From Ruminiclostridium cellobioparum DSM 1351 = ATCC 15832 (GTDB lineage Bacteria > Bacillota > Clostridia > Acetivibrionales > DSM-1351): 64,000 nt of DNA. A program made the translations under genes and the position numbers. Positions 53,552-62,511 of the stretch are shown here, one piece after another (within the stretch, counting starts at the first letter, position 1; each line of letters begins with the position of its first letter). The stretch spans positions 109,997 to 173,996 of the forward strand of contig NZ_KK211291.1 in assembly GCF_000621505.1 (NCBI RefSeq), given 5' to 3'. The notes beneath the pieces were generated by a model. The model made no database searches. It saw only the letters and a list, made by a program, of their open reading frames with translations, and had not been told where the DNA came from.

Positions 53552-55927
53552 ATGGAAAAAAATTATGATTTCAGGCAGACTGAAAGTGAAATGCAGAAAT
53601 TCTGGAAGGAGAACAATATTTATGCTTTTGACAGGGAAAGCCGGCGGGAGGTTTATTCTATCGACACACCCCCGCCAACTGTCAGCGGAAGTCTGCACAT
53701 AGGGCACATTTTTTCCTATGCGCAGGCCGAAATGATTGCAAGATTCAAAAGAATGCAGGGATATAACGTATATTATCCTTTTGGCTTTGATGACAACGGA
53801 TTGCCCACTGAGCGGCTTGTAGAAAGGGAGGGAGGCATTATGGCCCGGGACCTTCCGGAAGGTGAATTTATAAAAAAATGTGCAGCCACTGCCGGAAAAT
53901 ATGAAAAGGAATTCAGGGAGCTGTGGGAAAGCCTGGGTTTCTCGGTAGACTGGTCTCTCCAGTATGAAACCATTAATCCAATGGTGCGGAGAATATCCCA
54001 GAAATCCTTTATCAGATTGTTTAAGGAAGGAAAGGCATATATGAAGGAAGCTCCCGTTCTGTGGTGTGCCGGATGCCGGACCTCAATAGCCCAGGCAGAG
54101 CTGGACACCCTTGAGAAGGATACCGCCTTTAATTTTATCCCGTTTGCAGTCGGAGAAGAAAGGCTGACAGTGGCCACAACCAGACCTGAATTGCTTTATG
54201 GCTGTGTTTGTCTTTTTGTAAATCCCCGGGATGAAAGATATAATAAGTATCTCGGAAAAAATGCACAGGTTCCATTATATGGCCATTCCATTCCCGTACT
54301 GGCAGATGAAAAGGTCGATCAGGATAAAGGCACAGGGGTGGTCATGTGTGCTACTTTTGGTGACAGTACTGATGTGGAGTGGCATGAGAAGCACAAGCTG
54401 CCTTTCAGAAGGGTTATAGAGCCAGAGGGCAATATAAGTGAAACTGTTCCCATTATCGGAGGATTGGAGATAATGGAGGCCAGAAAACTGATTATCCGGC
54501 AGCTTGCCGACCGGAGGCTTTTAACCGGGTCACAGAATATATCCCATACTGTTGCGGTTCACGAGCGGTGCGGCAGGGAAATTGAGATCATACCTTCGAG
54601 ACAGTGGTATATAGATATCCTTTCAAACAGGGATGAGCTTCTAAAAGCAGCTGACAGGATCAACTGGTACCCCGCCCATATGAAGAACAGGTACATTCTG
54701 TGGGTTGAAAATTTAAAATGGGACTGGTGTATTTCCCGGCAGCGCTATTTCGGGGTTCCCATACCGGTATGGTATTGTAAAAACTGCGGTGAGCCTGTAA
54801 CTGCAGGTGAAGAACAGCTGCCGGTGAATCCTGCCGAAACAGCCCCTGAAAGGGCCTGCTCCTGCGGATGTAAGGATTTTATTCCCGAGAGCTCGGTATT
54901 TGATACCTGGGCCACCTCGTCATTGTCCCCGCAGATCAATGCAAAATGGGGTGAGAAGGATGACATGTCCGGCAGGCTTTTGCCAATGAGTATGAGGACA
55001 CAGGCTCATGAGATAATCCGTACCTGGGCGTTCTACACAATTGTTAAAAGCCTGTACCATACAGGGGAAATACCCTGGAAGGATATTATGATCTGCGGTT
55101 ATGTGCTTGCAAAGAAGGGAGAAAAAATCAGCAAATCCAAAAATAACTCCGGGCTTTCTCCGGCTCAGCTGATTGAAACCCATTCTGCCGATGTCATAAG
55201 GTATTGGGCTGCAAACGCCAGATTGGGTACTGACACCTTCTTTGCAAGCGATGAATTGGCTATTGCTAAAAGGTTTATTACAAAACTCTGGAATGCAACA
55301 AAATTTGCAGCCTCACATCTGCAGGATTTTGAACCCGGTACTGAAATCACACTGCTGCCTGTGGACAGATGGATAGTTGAAAGCTGCAGGCAAATGGTTT
55401 CAGAGGCGGAAAAGCAGCTTGACCGCTATGAAATAGGTCTGGCCAGGCATGAAATGGATGAATTCTTCTGGAAGAACTTTTGCGATTACTACCTGGAAAT
55501 TGTCAAGGAGCGTTTGTATCAGCCTGGCAAGCACGGGTATCAGGAGAGACGTTCGGCACAGGCCGCACTTTATTTCAGCATGTTGAATGTCCTGAAATCG
55601 TATGCAATATATGTTCCGCATATTACCGAATATCTCTATCAGGAGTTTTTCAGACAAAGAGAGGGCTGTATATCCGTTCACAGGCTGTGCTGGGAAAAGG
55701 CGGGTTCTATTGATAAAGAGACAATAGGTTTTGGAGAAAAATTAAAGTCCATAATATCCGACACCAGAAGGTATAAATCGGAAAACTCATTGTCCATGAA
55801 GGCCGGAATGGAAAAGGTCGTTATTGAATGTGACGGGTTTTACAAAGCTATGTTCGAAAAAACCACCGAAGACATAAAAGCCTGCTGTAATGCAAGAGAG
55901 GTTCAGGTTTTAAACCGGTACACCTGA
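53552..55927 (+). CDS. valS: valyl-tRNA synthetase, archaeal type
   Basis: This protein has 791 residues from the ATG at 53552 (GGAGGA upstream). It is a class I synthetase with HIGH at 49-52 (PPPTVSGSLHIGH) and a KMSKS-like KISKS near 525. An editing domain and Cys pairs for zinc (CAGC; CKNC with CSCGC) are present. The segment GFDDNGLPTERLVE replaces the bacterial MDHAGIATQ and matches archaeal and rickettsial ValRS. It lacks the C-terminal coiled coil of usual 880-residue bacterial enzymes. It charges tRNA-Val and is controlled by the T-box immediately upstream. Confidence 0.92.
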   Translation: MEKNYDFRQTESEMQKFWKENNIYAFDRESRREVYSIDTPPPTVSGSLHIGHIFSYAQAEMIARFKRMQGYNVYYPFGFDDNGLPTERLVEREGGIMARDLPEGEFIKKCAATAGKYEKEFRELWESLGFSVDWSLQYETINPMVRRISQKSFIRLFKEGKAYMKEAPVLWCAGCRTSIAQAELDTLEKDTAFNFIPFAVGEERLTVATTRPELLYGCVCLFVNPRDERYNKYLGKNAQVPLYGHSIPVLADEKVDQDKGTGVVMCATFGDSTDVEWHEKHKLPFRRVIEPEGNISETVPIIGGLEIMEARKLIIRQLADRRLLTGSQNISHTVAVHERCGREIEIIPSRQWYIDILSNRDELLKAADRINWYPAHMKNRYILWVENLKWDWCISRQRYFGVPIPVWYCKNCGEPVTAGEEQLPVNPAETAPERACSCGCKDFIPESSVFDTWATSSLSPQINAKWGEKDDMSGRLLPMSMRTQAHEIIRTWAFYTIVKSLYHTGEIPWKDIMICGYVLAKKGEKISKSKNNSGLSPAQLIETHSADVIRYWAANARLGTDTFFASDELAIAKRFITKLWNATKFAASHLQDFEPGTEITLLPVDRWIVESCRQMVSEAEKQLDRYEIGLARHEMDEFFWKNFCDYYLEIVKERLYQPGKHGYQERRSAQAALYFSMLNVLKSYAIYVPHITEYLYQEFFRQREGCISVHRLCWEKAGSIDKETIGFGEKLKSIISDTRRYKSENSLSMKAGMEKVVIECDGFYKAMFEKTTEDIKACCNAREVQVLNRYT

Positions 55928-55950
55928 TGAGGGTGCAATATACGGCAAAG

Positions 55951-56004
55951 AAATAATCTCCAGGCGATGGATTATATATCATACTGCCCGGAGATTATTT
56001 TTTT
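55951..56004 (+). terminator. terminator after valS
   Basis: AAATAATCTCC pairs with GGAGATTATTT, which runs into TTTTT (to 56004). It lies 23 bp after the stop codon. Confidence 0.8.
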
Positions 56005-56024
56005 GCATATTTATATTGGCTGTA

Positions 56025-56087
56025 TTGACATGTAAGTATACCATTAGTATACTATATATTATAGCGTGCTATACTAACGGTATACTT
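56025..56087 (+). promoter_or_regulatory. TetR promoter with paired operators
   Basis: TTGACA (56025-56030), a 17-bp spacer and TATACT (56048-56053) form a strong promoter. An 18-bp element, AAGTATACCATTAGTATA (56034-56051), covers the spacer and -10. Its complement recurs at 56070-56087 with one mismatch. Each half also contains a GTATAC-type palindrome. This is the expected form of a double TetR operator for autorepression. The rest of the 308-bp gap up to 56235 holds no other evident feature. Confidence 0.7.
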
Positions 56088-56235
56088 CATATACTATGAG
56101 TAAATCATATGTACATGCGGTATATACTGCATAAAGTTTGGTACGGCAGATAAGCAAACGTAAATATGTAATTGGTGTTACTTTAACAAAAGTACATTTA
56201 TTATTCGAATAAAAATCTCATGGAGGGGATTACCA

Positions 56236-56871
56236 ATGGAGAATAGGACCAGGAGAGACAGAGAGAAACTGTTAAGAGAGGAAGAGATAGTATCGGCAGC
56301 CGAAAAGGTGTTTCTGGAAAAGGGCTTTGAGGCTGCTTCCATGGATGAAATAGCCAGGGCTGCCCAGTTTACAAAAAGAACTTTGTATCAGTATTTTGAA
56401 AACAAGGAGGATTTATACTTTGCAGTTGTACTTAAAGGCTTTAAAAAACTATTTGCATATCTGGCTCAAGCCGTTGACGACAAACAATGCGGGTTTACAC
56501 GGATAGAGCAGACCTGCAGGGGTTACTACCGGTTTTTTAAGGAAAATCCCGACACCTTCCGTACCTTCAGCTATTGGGGCCATGTTAAAAAGAAAGCTGA
56601 TGCCGGAAGCAAGAAGAAATATGAGCTTGCTGAGTTTAACAATTTAATGTTTAAATCTGTAGCCGGAGTAATTGATGAAGGCAAGGCCGACGGAAGTATC
56701 AAACCCGGATTGGACTCTGACAAAGCCGCCTTCAGCCTGGTTTTTATGCTGACAGGCTTTATGAATCAACTGTCTGCAACCGGTGAGAGCTTTACAAAAC
56801 ATTTTTTACTGGATATTGAGGATTTCAGTGCCTATTCAATTGATTTGATGCTGGAAACGCTAAAGAGGTGA
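56236..56871 (+). CDS. TetR family transcriptional repressor
   Basis: This 211-residue protein has the N-terminal TetR HTH EEIVSAAEKVFLEKGFEAASMDEIARAAQFTKRTLYQYFENKEDLYFAV, followed by an all-helical ligand-binding domain with no recognisable ligand motif. GGAGGGG precedes the ATG. The promoter upstream carries a paired palindromic operator, so autorepression is likely. The next gene, EFR1, begins at its stop codon and is probably co-regulated. Confidence 0.92.
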   Translation: MENRTRRDREKLLREEEIVSAAEKVFLEKGFEAASMDEIARAAQFTKRTLYQYFENKEDLYFAVVLKGFKKLFAYLAQAVDDKQCGFTRIEQTCRGYYRFFKENPDTFRTFSYWGHVKKKADAGSKKKYELAEFNNLMFKSVAGVIDEGKADGSIKPGLDSDKAAFSLVFMLTGFMNQLSATGESFTKHFLLDIEDFSAYSIDLMLETLKR

Positions 56872-56876
56872 TAATT

Positions 56877-57749
56877 ATGAAGCCAGTCGGGATATTTTAT
56901 TTTTCAGGTACCGGGAATACAAAGCTTGTTGCCGGAATGATACGGGAGGAATTCATAAAAAACGGTTATGAGGTTGATTTGATAAGAATTGAAGATGTAT
57001 TGAAAGGCAGCTGTAAGTTTGATCCCGGCAGATACGGCCTTATCGGGATCGGTTGTCAGGTAACAGGTTACAGTGTTCCGAATATCATGCATAAGTTTTT
57101 ACGCAAAGTGCCTGAAGCTGAGAATTCCAGAGTGTTTATTTTCCGTACTGCAGGCGGAGTGGGGCCGGTTAATTACAATGCGTCAAATCCTGTTAGAAGA
57201 AAGCTGACCCGTAAAGGCTATGAGGTTTTTCATGAAAGAATGTTTTCCATAGGCAGCAACTGGATTAATAAATTTGACACTTCAGTTGTGAGGCAGCTTT
57301 ACCTGGCAACACAAAAAAAGGTTGCTGCAATGTGCGGAGAGGTAATAAACGGTCAGAAGAGAGTTCTTAAAACCGGACTCGGACTTAAACTCGGTATAGG
57401 ACTTGCCGCACCTGTATTTTCAGTGCTTTTCAGATTTATGGGAAAGGATTTGAAAGTAAGTGAAGCATGCACACATTGCGGGTTGTGTGTAGATAACTGT
57501 CCAGCCGGCAATATATATGAAAAAAAACATGATGTCAGATTCAAGCTGTCCTGTAATTGTTGCCTGAGATGTGTATATTCATGTCCTCAGAAGGCGCTGA
57601 GTTTTAAAAGGCTGACTTTTATCCCTGTAACAGGAGGATACGATATCAATAAAATCCTCAATCAAGCTTGTGAAAAAACCTCCGGCGAATCAGCTGCAAA
57701 CAGGGTTCCGCCATTTTTCAACGAATATGTCAGCAACGGGAAAATGTGA
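56877..57749 (+). CDS. EFR1-type flavodoxin/ferredoxin fusion protein
   Basis: This protein has 290 residues from the ATG at 56877 (AGAGGTG upstream); an in-frame GTG at 56868 overlaps the previous stop. The N-terminal half is flavodoxin-like with the FMN loop FYFSGTGNTKL. The C-terminal part has two [4Fe-4S] motifs, CTHCGLCVDNCP and CNCCLRCVYSCP. It would carry electrons to an unknown acceptor. It is cotranscribed with a TetR regulator, a common setting for this family in clostridia. Confidence 0.9.
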   Translation: MKPVGIFYFSGTGNTKLVAGMIREEFIKNGYEVDLIRIEDVLKGSCKFDPGRYGLIGIGCQVTGYSVPNIMHKFLRKVPEAENSRVFIFRTAGGVGPVNYNASNPVRRKLTRKGYEVFHERMFSIGSNWINKFDTSVVRQLYLATQKKVAAMCGEVINGQKRVLKTGLGLKLGIGLAAPVFSVLFRFMGKDLKVSEACTHCGLCVDNCPAGNIYEKKHDVRFKLSCNCCLRCVYSCPQKALSFKRLTFIPVTGGYDINKILNQACEKTSGESAANRVPPFFNEYVSNGKM

Positions 57750-57777
57750 GGCAATGGCTAGATGATGGGGTATTTAT

Positions 57778-58326
57778 ATGAAATTTAAAAATAAAAAATT
57801 ATTAATATATAGGATCGCTGTATTTACTGTTTGTGTATTTACACTGTTTGGCATGGATTTTTTCAATATAGGTGAAGCTGGTTTCAAAACGTACAGCGGG
57901 GGAGCAGGATTGCCGGAAATGCAGTTCGGCTGTGATCCTGACAGGCTTTATCATATCATTGGACGGCTGGGCAGTGAAGGGAGATTATTTTATCTCAGAT
58001 CCTTATTGTATGACTTTATTTTCATTGCCGGTTTTGCACTGACTCAGGCTGAGCTTATGAAAATATTCTTAGGCAAGGGGTTGATAAACGGTAAATGGCG
58101 ATATGCGGTGAGCCTGTCCTATTTGCGAGGATTTTTTGATATAATGGAGAATATACTGATAATTACCATATTGACCCATTACCCAATGAGGTTATACCTG
58201 CTTGCTGAGCTCGCATGCCTGTCAACAACCCTTAAATTCATTATACTGGCGTTGTGGGTAATGGCGGCATTGATTGCAGTTGTAATGAATATGCTTATGA
58301 AAAAGGATAAAGGCAGTATTTATTGA
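57778..58326 (+). CDS. polytopic membrane protein of unknown function
   Basis: This 182-residue protein has about four or five membrane helices (residues 11-29, 76-93, 118-133, 140-155, 157-172). One extracytoplasmic loop contains FGCDPDRLYHIIGRLGSEG. I do not recognise a named family. It lies 28 bp after the EFR1 gene and could be part of the TetR-controlled transcript. Confidence 0.75.
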   Translation: MKFKNKKLLIYRIAVFTVCVFTLFGMDFFNIGEAGFKTYSGGAGLPEMQFGCDPDRLYHIIGRLGSEGRLFYLRSLLYDFIFIAGFALTQAELMKIFLGKGLINGKWRYAVSLSYLRGFFDIMENILIITILTHYPMRLYLLAELACLSTTLKFIILALWVMAALIAVVMNMLMKKDKGSIY

Positions 58327-58387
58327 CATTACAAATCCCTGTCAACCTTGACATATTTGAAAAATAGAGCTTTAATATTGAGATAAC

Positions 58388-58999
58388 ATGAAATTGAAAG
58401 AAGAGGTAATTGTAAAAATGGAAGCTGCTATCAGAAACATGCATTTGACAGAGCTGAAAGGCTTTTATAAACGTATGACGCTGGATTTTGCCGAAGGGGA
58501 ATACCCGCCTTATGATAAGCTGTATGTGCAGCTGGAAAATAATATTCAGAAGGGTCTGGTCTTTGTAAAGGACGGCAGGGATTGTGCCTATGCCATATGT
58601 GCCGGGGGAACTGAAAATAACTTTGTTCTTATCAGCTTTTTTGCAGTGTATGAGGAATTCAGGGGAACCGGAATCGGTACGGCTTTCCTTGAAAAGATAA
58701 AGGAGCTCTATTCAAATGCCGACGGTATTATAGTGGAGGTTGAAACAGTAGAAGAGGCTCTCAATGAGAAGGATATATCCGTGCGTGAAAAGAGGATGAA
58801 ATTTTATAGAAGAGCGGGTTTCAACATGGTTCCGGACATAAAATATTCTATCTGGAACGTTCCCATGCATTTGATGGTGCTTCCCCGCAAGCTTCCCCAA
58901 AAGTTTATTAACGAAAATATAGGTACTGTCATACACGATATATATTTCGCACTTCTGGGAAAAGAAAATATTCATAAAATGGAGTTTGAAAAATTATAG
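58388..58999 (+). CDS. GNAT family N-acetyltransferase
   Basis: This protein has about 203 residues. The acetyl-CoA binding motif is FAVYEEFRGTGIGTAFLEKIKELY, followed by VEVETVEEALNEKDISVREKRMKFYRRAGF, typical GNAT motifs A and B. The start may be the ATG at 58388 or the ATG at 58418. The acceptor substrate is unknown. It is followed by a terminator shared with the convergent helicase gene. Confidence 0.85.
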   Translation: MKLKEEVIVKMEAAIRNMHLTELKGFYKRMTLDFAEGEYPPYDKLYVQLENNIQKGLVFVKDGRDCAYAICAGGTENNFVLISFFAVYEEFRGTGIGTAFLEKIKELYSNADGIIVEVETVEEALNEKDISVREKRMKFYRRAGFNMVPDIKYSIWNVPMHLMVLPRKLPQKFINENIGTVIHDIYFALLGKENIHKMEFEKL

Positions 59000-59017
59000 G
59001 CAAGCCGGGAAAAAATT

Positions 59018-59056
59018 AAACGCCCTGTACCGATTTATCACGGAACAAGGGCGTTT
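59018..59056. terminator. bidirectional terminator between GNAT and helicase genes
   Basis: AAACGCCC (59018-59025) pairs with GGGCGTTT (59049-59056). T-rich tracts follow on the forward strand and, more strongly, on the reverse strand (TTTAATTTTTT). Confidence 0.75.
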
Positions 59057-59058
59057 GT

Positions 59059-60759
59059 TTACTTTCCGAGTATGCTTGCCAGCAAACGTTTGAGAAAAGG
59101 TTTCTTTTTGGCTGCAGTCACTGCCGCAGGTGCTGCGGCTGTATTTTTGCCGACAGCTTGTCCGTTTTCAGTACCTGCACTCCGGACGTAATCCCTGCGG
59201 TCAAAGCGGTCTCTTCCGGAATTAGGCTTCCGTTCGACGCCGGATTTATGATTTGACGGTTTAGCTTTCACCTCTCCCAAACCTTCTTTGCCGGTTTCCT
59301 TTTTAACGGTGCGGGCATCAGGACCGGTGCGTATCTTCTGCCTGTTGGGAGCAGCAGCTGATGCAGGATTGTTATGTCTGGCCGGTGACTTTTCTTCTCC
59401 GCTATCTTTGGATTTGGTGCGGGAGATGTTATTTTCACGCACTTTTTGGTTGTTGCGGGGTTTACCTTCAGCCGGGCTCTTCTGCCTTTCACCTGTTTTT
59501 GGGGACCTGCTCTGGCCGGAGCTCCTGCGGGAACCCTTGTCTGCTGTTCCGGCGGACAAACGGGGCGTTTTAGCCGGCTTTTCCTTTAGAGCATTGGCCG
59601 CCAGCCAGTCTGCCGCCTCGGCTTTGCGCCGGTTGAGCAGTTCCTCTGAAGGCAGGTCGGCTTCAGGTATCATGGCGCCGATATGTTCCTCTATTTCATA
59701 AAGTGTCATTATATCGTCACTCGTGACCATTGAAACGGCTTTTCCGCCGTTGCCGGCTCTCCCTGTACGGCCGATCCTGTGTACATAGCTGTCTTTTTCA
59801 ACAGGAACATCATAATTGATTACCAGTGAAAGATTGTCAATATGGATACCTCTTGCAGCAACATCAGTTGCAACAAGTATGTGAAATTCACCTTGCTTGA
59901 ACTGCTGGATGGTTTTTGTTCTTTTCCCCTGGGGAATATCTCCGTGCAGTGCTTCCGAGGCATAGCCCTGCTTTGTTAAAAAGCCCTGGACATGGTCGAC
60001 AGCTATTCTTGTATTGCAAAAAATCATACAGCTTTCAGGCTGTTCAACCAAAAGCAGTCTGTTGAGCTGTGTACGTTTTTCATTTGGCAGTACCCTGTAA
60101 TATTCCTGTTGGATTGAATCCACGGTTTTGGTCTGGGATTCAATCTCTATGGTGACTGGATTCTTCATATATTCGCTGCAAATCCTGTGTATTTCGGGAG
60201 GCATTGTAGCTGAAAACAGGAGGGTTACCCTATCCTTCGGGATGGATCTTATTATTCTTTTTACCTGGTCAAGAAATCCCATATCCAGCATTCTGTCGGC
60301 TTCATCCAGTACGAGGAAGCGGATGTTCTTTGTAATCAGGTTTCCCTGCTGAATATGGTCGAAAACTCTGCCCGGTGTTCCCGTCACTATTGTAACACCT
60401 TTTTTCAGAGCCTGCACTTCGGTGGTCATATTATGCTGGCCGTATACTGCGGTAGTTTTATGAGAAAGATGCTTTGCCATCTTTTTTATATCGCTGTCCA
60501 CCTGGACAGCAAGCTCGCGTACCGGTGCGAGAATCAAGCCTTGCGGCACCGCAGCGGCCGGATCGGTCAGCTGAAGCATTGAAACACCGAATACGGCTGT
60601 CTTTCCGCTGCCGGTCTTTGACATCACTATGAGGTCTTCTTTGTTTAAAATATGGGGTATGCCCCTGCTCTGCACCTCGGTAGGTGTTTGAAAGCCCATT
60701 TCGTCCAGAGCCTTTAATATTGGTGGTATAATTCCTAAATTATTAAAACTGTTTTCCAT
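59059..60759 (-). CDS. DEAD-box ATP-dependent RNA helicase
   Basis: This 566-residue protein has two RecA-like domains with Q motif TEVQSRGIPHI, SKTGSGKT, PVRELAVQ, TGTPGR, VLDEADRMLDMGF, LFSATMP and HRIGRTGRAG. Motif Ia has Val where PTREL is usual. Residues beyond ~385 form a low-complexity basic tail rich in Lys, Arg, Ser and Pro that would bind RNA non-specifically, ending in KKPFLKRLLASILGK. Such helicases assist ribosome assembly or cold-shock RNA unwinding (CshA/DbpA-like). Confidence 0.93.
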   Translation of the reverse strand: MENSFNNLGIIPPILKALDEMGFQTPTEVQSRGIPHILNKEDLIVMSKTGSGKTAVFGVSMLQLTDPAAAVPQGLILAPVRELAVQVDSDIKKMAKHLSHKTTAVYGQHNMTTEVQALKKGVTIVTGTPGRVFDHIQQGNLITKNIRFLVLDEADRMLDMGFLDQVKRIIRSIPKDRVTLLFSATMPPEIHRICSEYMKNPVTIEIESQTKTVDSIQQEYYRVLPNEKRTQLNRLLLVEQPESCMIFCNTRIAVDHVQGFLTKQGYASEALHGDIPQGKRTKTIQQFKQGEFHILVATDVAARGIHIDNLSLVINYDVPVEKDSYVHRIGRTGRAGNGGKAVSMVTSDDIMTLYEIEEHIGAMIPEADLPSEELLNRRKAEAADWLAANALKEKPAKTPRLSAGTADKGSRRSSGQSRSPKTGERQKSPAEGKPRNNQKVRENNISRTKSKDSGEEKSPARHNNPASAAAPNRQKIRTGPDARTVKKETGKEGLGEVKAKPSNHKSGVERKPNSGRDRFDRRDYVRSAGTENGQAVGKNTAAAPAAVTAAKKKPFLKRLLASILGK

Positions 60760-60935
60760 GATATCTTCTTTCGTTATATAGAATGTTTAAATTATATCAT
60801 TAAATTGTTATTTTTTCTAGGTAAAGTGAGGGCATTTTGCTCCAATTTACCGAGTCAGGTACTTCAGTAATTATTGGGGAGTGGATGTGTGGCCATTAAA
60901 AGTGTTATTATATTAAAAGCGTTAGTAAATTGACT

Positions 60936-61200
60936 TGTTGTGCTGATTGAAATTTTTTATTTTGATTTACCGATAATTGAATCTTAATCAACTGGTATGC
61001 GAGGACAACTTCATGAAATAAGATGCACGGTTAAAAACAATTACAATAAATTGTCGACGACGGCAAAACCGCTTTAAATGAGTCGAGACAATGTTTGTAA
61101 TTGTTTTGGGTGCGTCCTTATTTTATGAAGTTAGTGCGAAGTACCAGTTGGTATAAAGCATTATACAGGTAAAGCAAAATTTGAATTAATCAGCACAACA
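60936..61200. repeat. long-hairpin intergenic repeat, copy D
   Basis: The ends TGTTGTGCTGATT (60936-) and AATCAGCACAACA (to 61200) are exact inverses. AACTTCATGAAATAAGATGC pairs with GCGTCCTTATTTTATGAAGT inside. The centre keeps CGACGGCAAAACC and CTTTAAATGAG of copy C but lacks its small hairpins, so it looks like a deletion form. It occupies the 477-bp gap between the helicase and MFS genes; the rest of the gap shows nothing else. Confidence 0.8.
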
Positions 61201-61236
61201 GATTAAATTAAATGATTTTAATCGGATGGAGTTAAT

Positions 61237-62406
61237 ATGATCACATTGCTGCTTTTAATAATTTATCTGTCATTTATCAGTCTGGGTCTGCCCGACTCGC
61301 TGCTGGGCTCGGCGTGGCCTGCGATGAGGACCGATATGGCTCTGCCTGTGTCCTATGCGGGGATACTTTCATTTATCATAACCGCCGGAACAATTGTCTC
61401 AAGCTTCTTAAGTGAAAAGGTCATAAGAAGATTCGGCACTGCTGCTGTCACAGTGGTCAGTGTTACAATGACTGCAGTTGCCCTGCTTGGTTTCTCATTG
61501 TCACCAGGCTTTGTATGGCTGTGCTTTTTAGCAGTGCCTCTGGGCCTGGGGGCCGGCTCCGTGGATGCCGCACTCAATAATTTCGTGGCATTGCATTACA
61601 AGGCCAGTCACATGAGCTGGCTTCACTGCTTCTGGGGAGTGGGAGCTACTGCCGGTCCCGTTATAATGTCTTTTTTCCTCACCGGGGCCGGGGGCTGGAA
61701 AATGGGTTACAGGACAATTGGTGTAATACAGGCCTGCTTGGTTATAATACTTTTTATTTCACTGCCCTTGTGGAAAAAAGTCGGCAGTGAGATAAAAAGC
61801 GATGGGACGGCCGGGGAATCACGAAGGTTTGGGGGTATGCTGCGGATCCCGGGAGCAAAGCCTGCCTTCATTACATTTTTTAGCTACTGCGCATTGGAGG
61901 CTGCTGCGGGACTTTGGGGGAGCAGCTACCTGGTGGGCAATAGGGGAATATCACCCGATACCGCAGCAAAGCTCATTTCACTGTACTACTTTGGAATAAC
62001 TGTCGGAAGGTTTTTATCGGGTTTTGTAACAATGAAACTGAGTAATAAAACTTTAATCAGATTGGGAGAGGGTATTATCGTTGCCGGACTGGCATGCATC
62101 CTGCTTCCATTGGGGAATACACTGCTGATCACTGGCTTCCTTCTTATTGGAGTGGGCTGTGCTCCTATTTTTCCCTGTATTCTGCACGAAACTCCCAACC
62201 GCTTTGGAAAAGAATTGTCACAGGCCTTCATGGGAATGCAGATGGCCTTTGCCTATATAGGTTCTACTTTAATGCCGCCCTTGTTCGGATTACTGGCACA
62301 GGTTTTTTCCTTTGCGCTGTACCCGTTTTATCTTATGGCTCTCCTGGCAATAATGGTTTTAGCCAGTGAAAAGACCAACCTTTCAGTTTTAAAGGCCGGC
62401 AATTAA
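61237..62406 (+). CDS. major facilitator superfamily transporter
   Basis: This 389-residue protein has twelve predicted membrane helices. It opens with LSFISLGLPDSLLGSAWPAM and has the MFS loop EKVIRRFGTAAV between helices 2 and 3. The pattern resembles FucP/YfkF-like sugar or drug symporters. AATAT and GGATGGAG lie before the ATG. There is no adjacent regulator or enzyme to indicate the substrate. Confidence 0.9.
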   Translation: MITLLLLIIYLSFISLGLPDSLLGSAWPAMRTDMALPVSYAGILSFIITAGTIVSSFLSEKVIRRFGTAAVTVVSVTMTAVALLGFSLSPGFVWLCFLAVPLGLGAGSVDAALNNFVALHYKASHMSWLHCFWGVGATAGPVIMSFFLTGAGGWKMGYRTIGVIQACLVIILFISLPLWKKVGSEIKSDGTAGESRRFGGMLRIPGAKPAFITFFSYCALEAAAGLWGSSYLVGNRGISPDTAAKLISLYYFGITVGRFLSGFVTMKLSNKTLIRLGEGIIVAGLACILLPLGNTLLITGFLLIGVGCAPIFPCILHETPNRFGKELSQAFMGMQMAFAYIGSTLMPPLFGLLAQVFSFALYPFYLMALLAIMVLASEKTNLSVLKAGN

Positions 62407-62432
62407 AAGATTGTTCACTTAATGTTTATTTT

Positions 62433-62467
62433 GAGTACACACCGAGTACACATCATACCAATATAAT
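62433..62467 (+). promoter_or_regulatory. OmpR-type tandem repeats and -10 before the secreted duplicated protein
   Basis: GAGTACACA occurs at 62433-62441 and 62444-62452, an 11-bp period, in the place of a -35 box. TATAAT follows at 62462-62467. Direct repeats one helical turn apart are the usual target of OmpR-family regulators, and such a regulator starts at 63839. Confidence 0.5.
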
Positions 62468-62511
62468 CTGCCTATAAACTTAAAATTAATTTTTTACGGA
62501 GGTAGTAAGGT

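Noticed and set aside
59268-59701. Long forward frames opposite the tail of the helicase gene
   Set aside because: They arise from the low-complexity Lys/Arg/Ser/Pro coding of the helicase tail and show no start signals or domain features.
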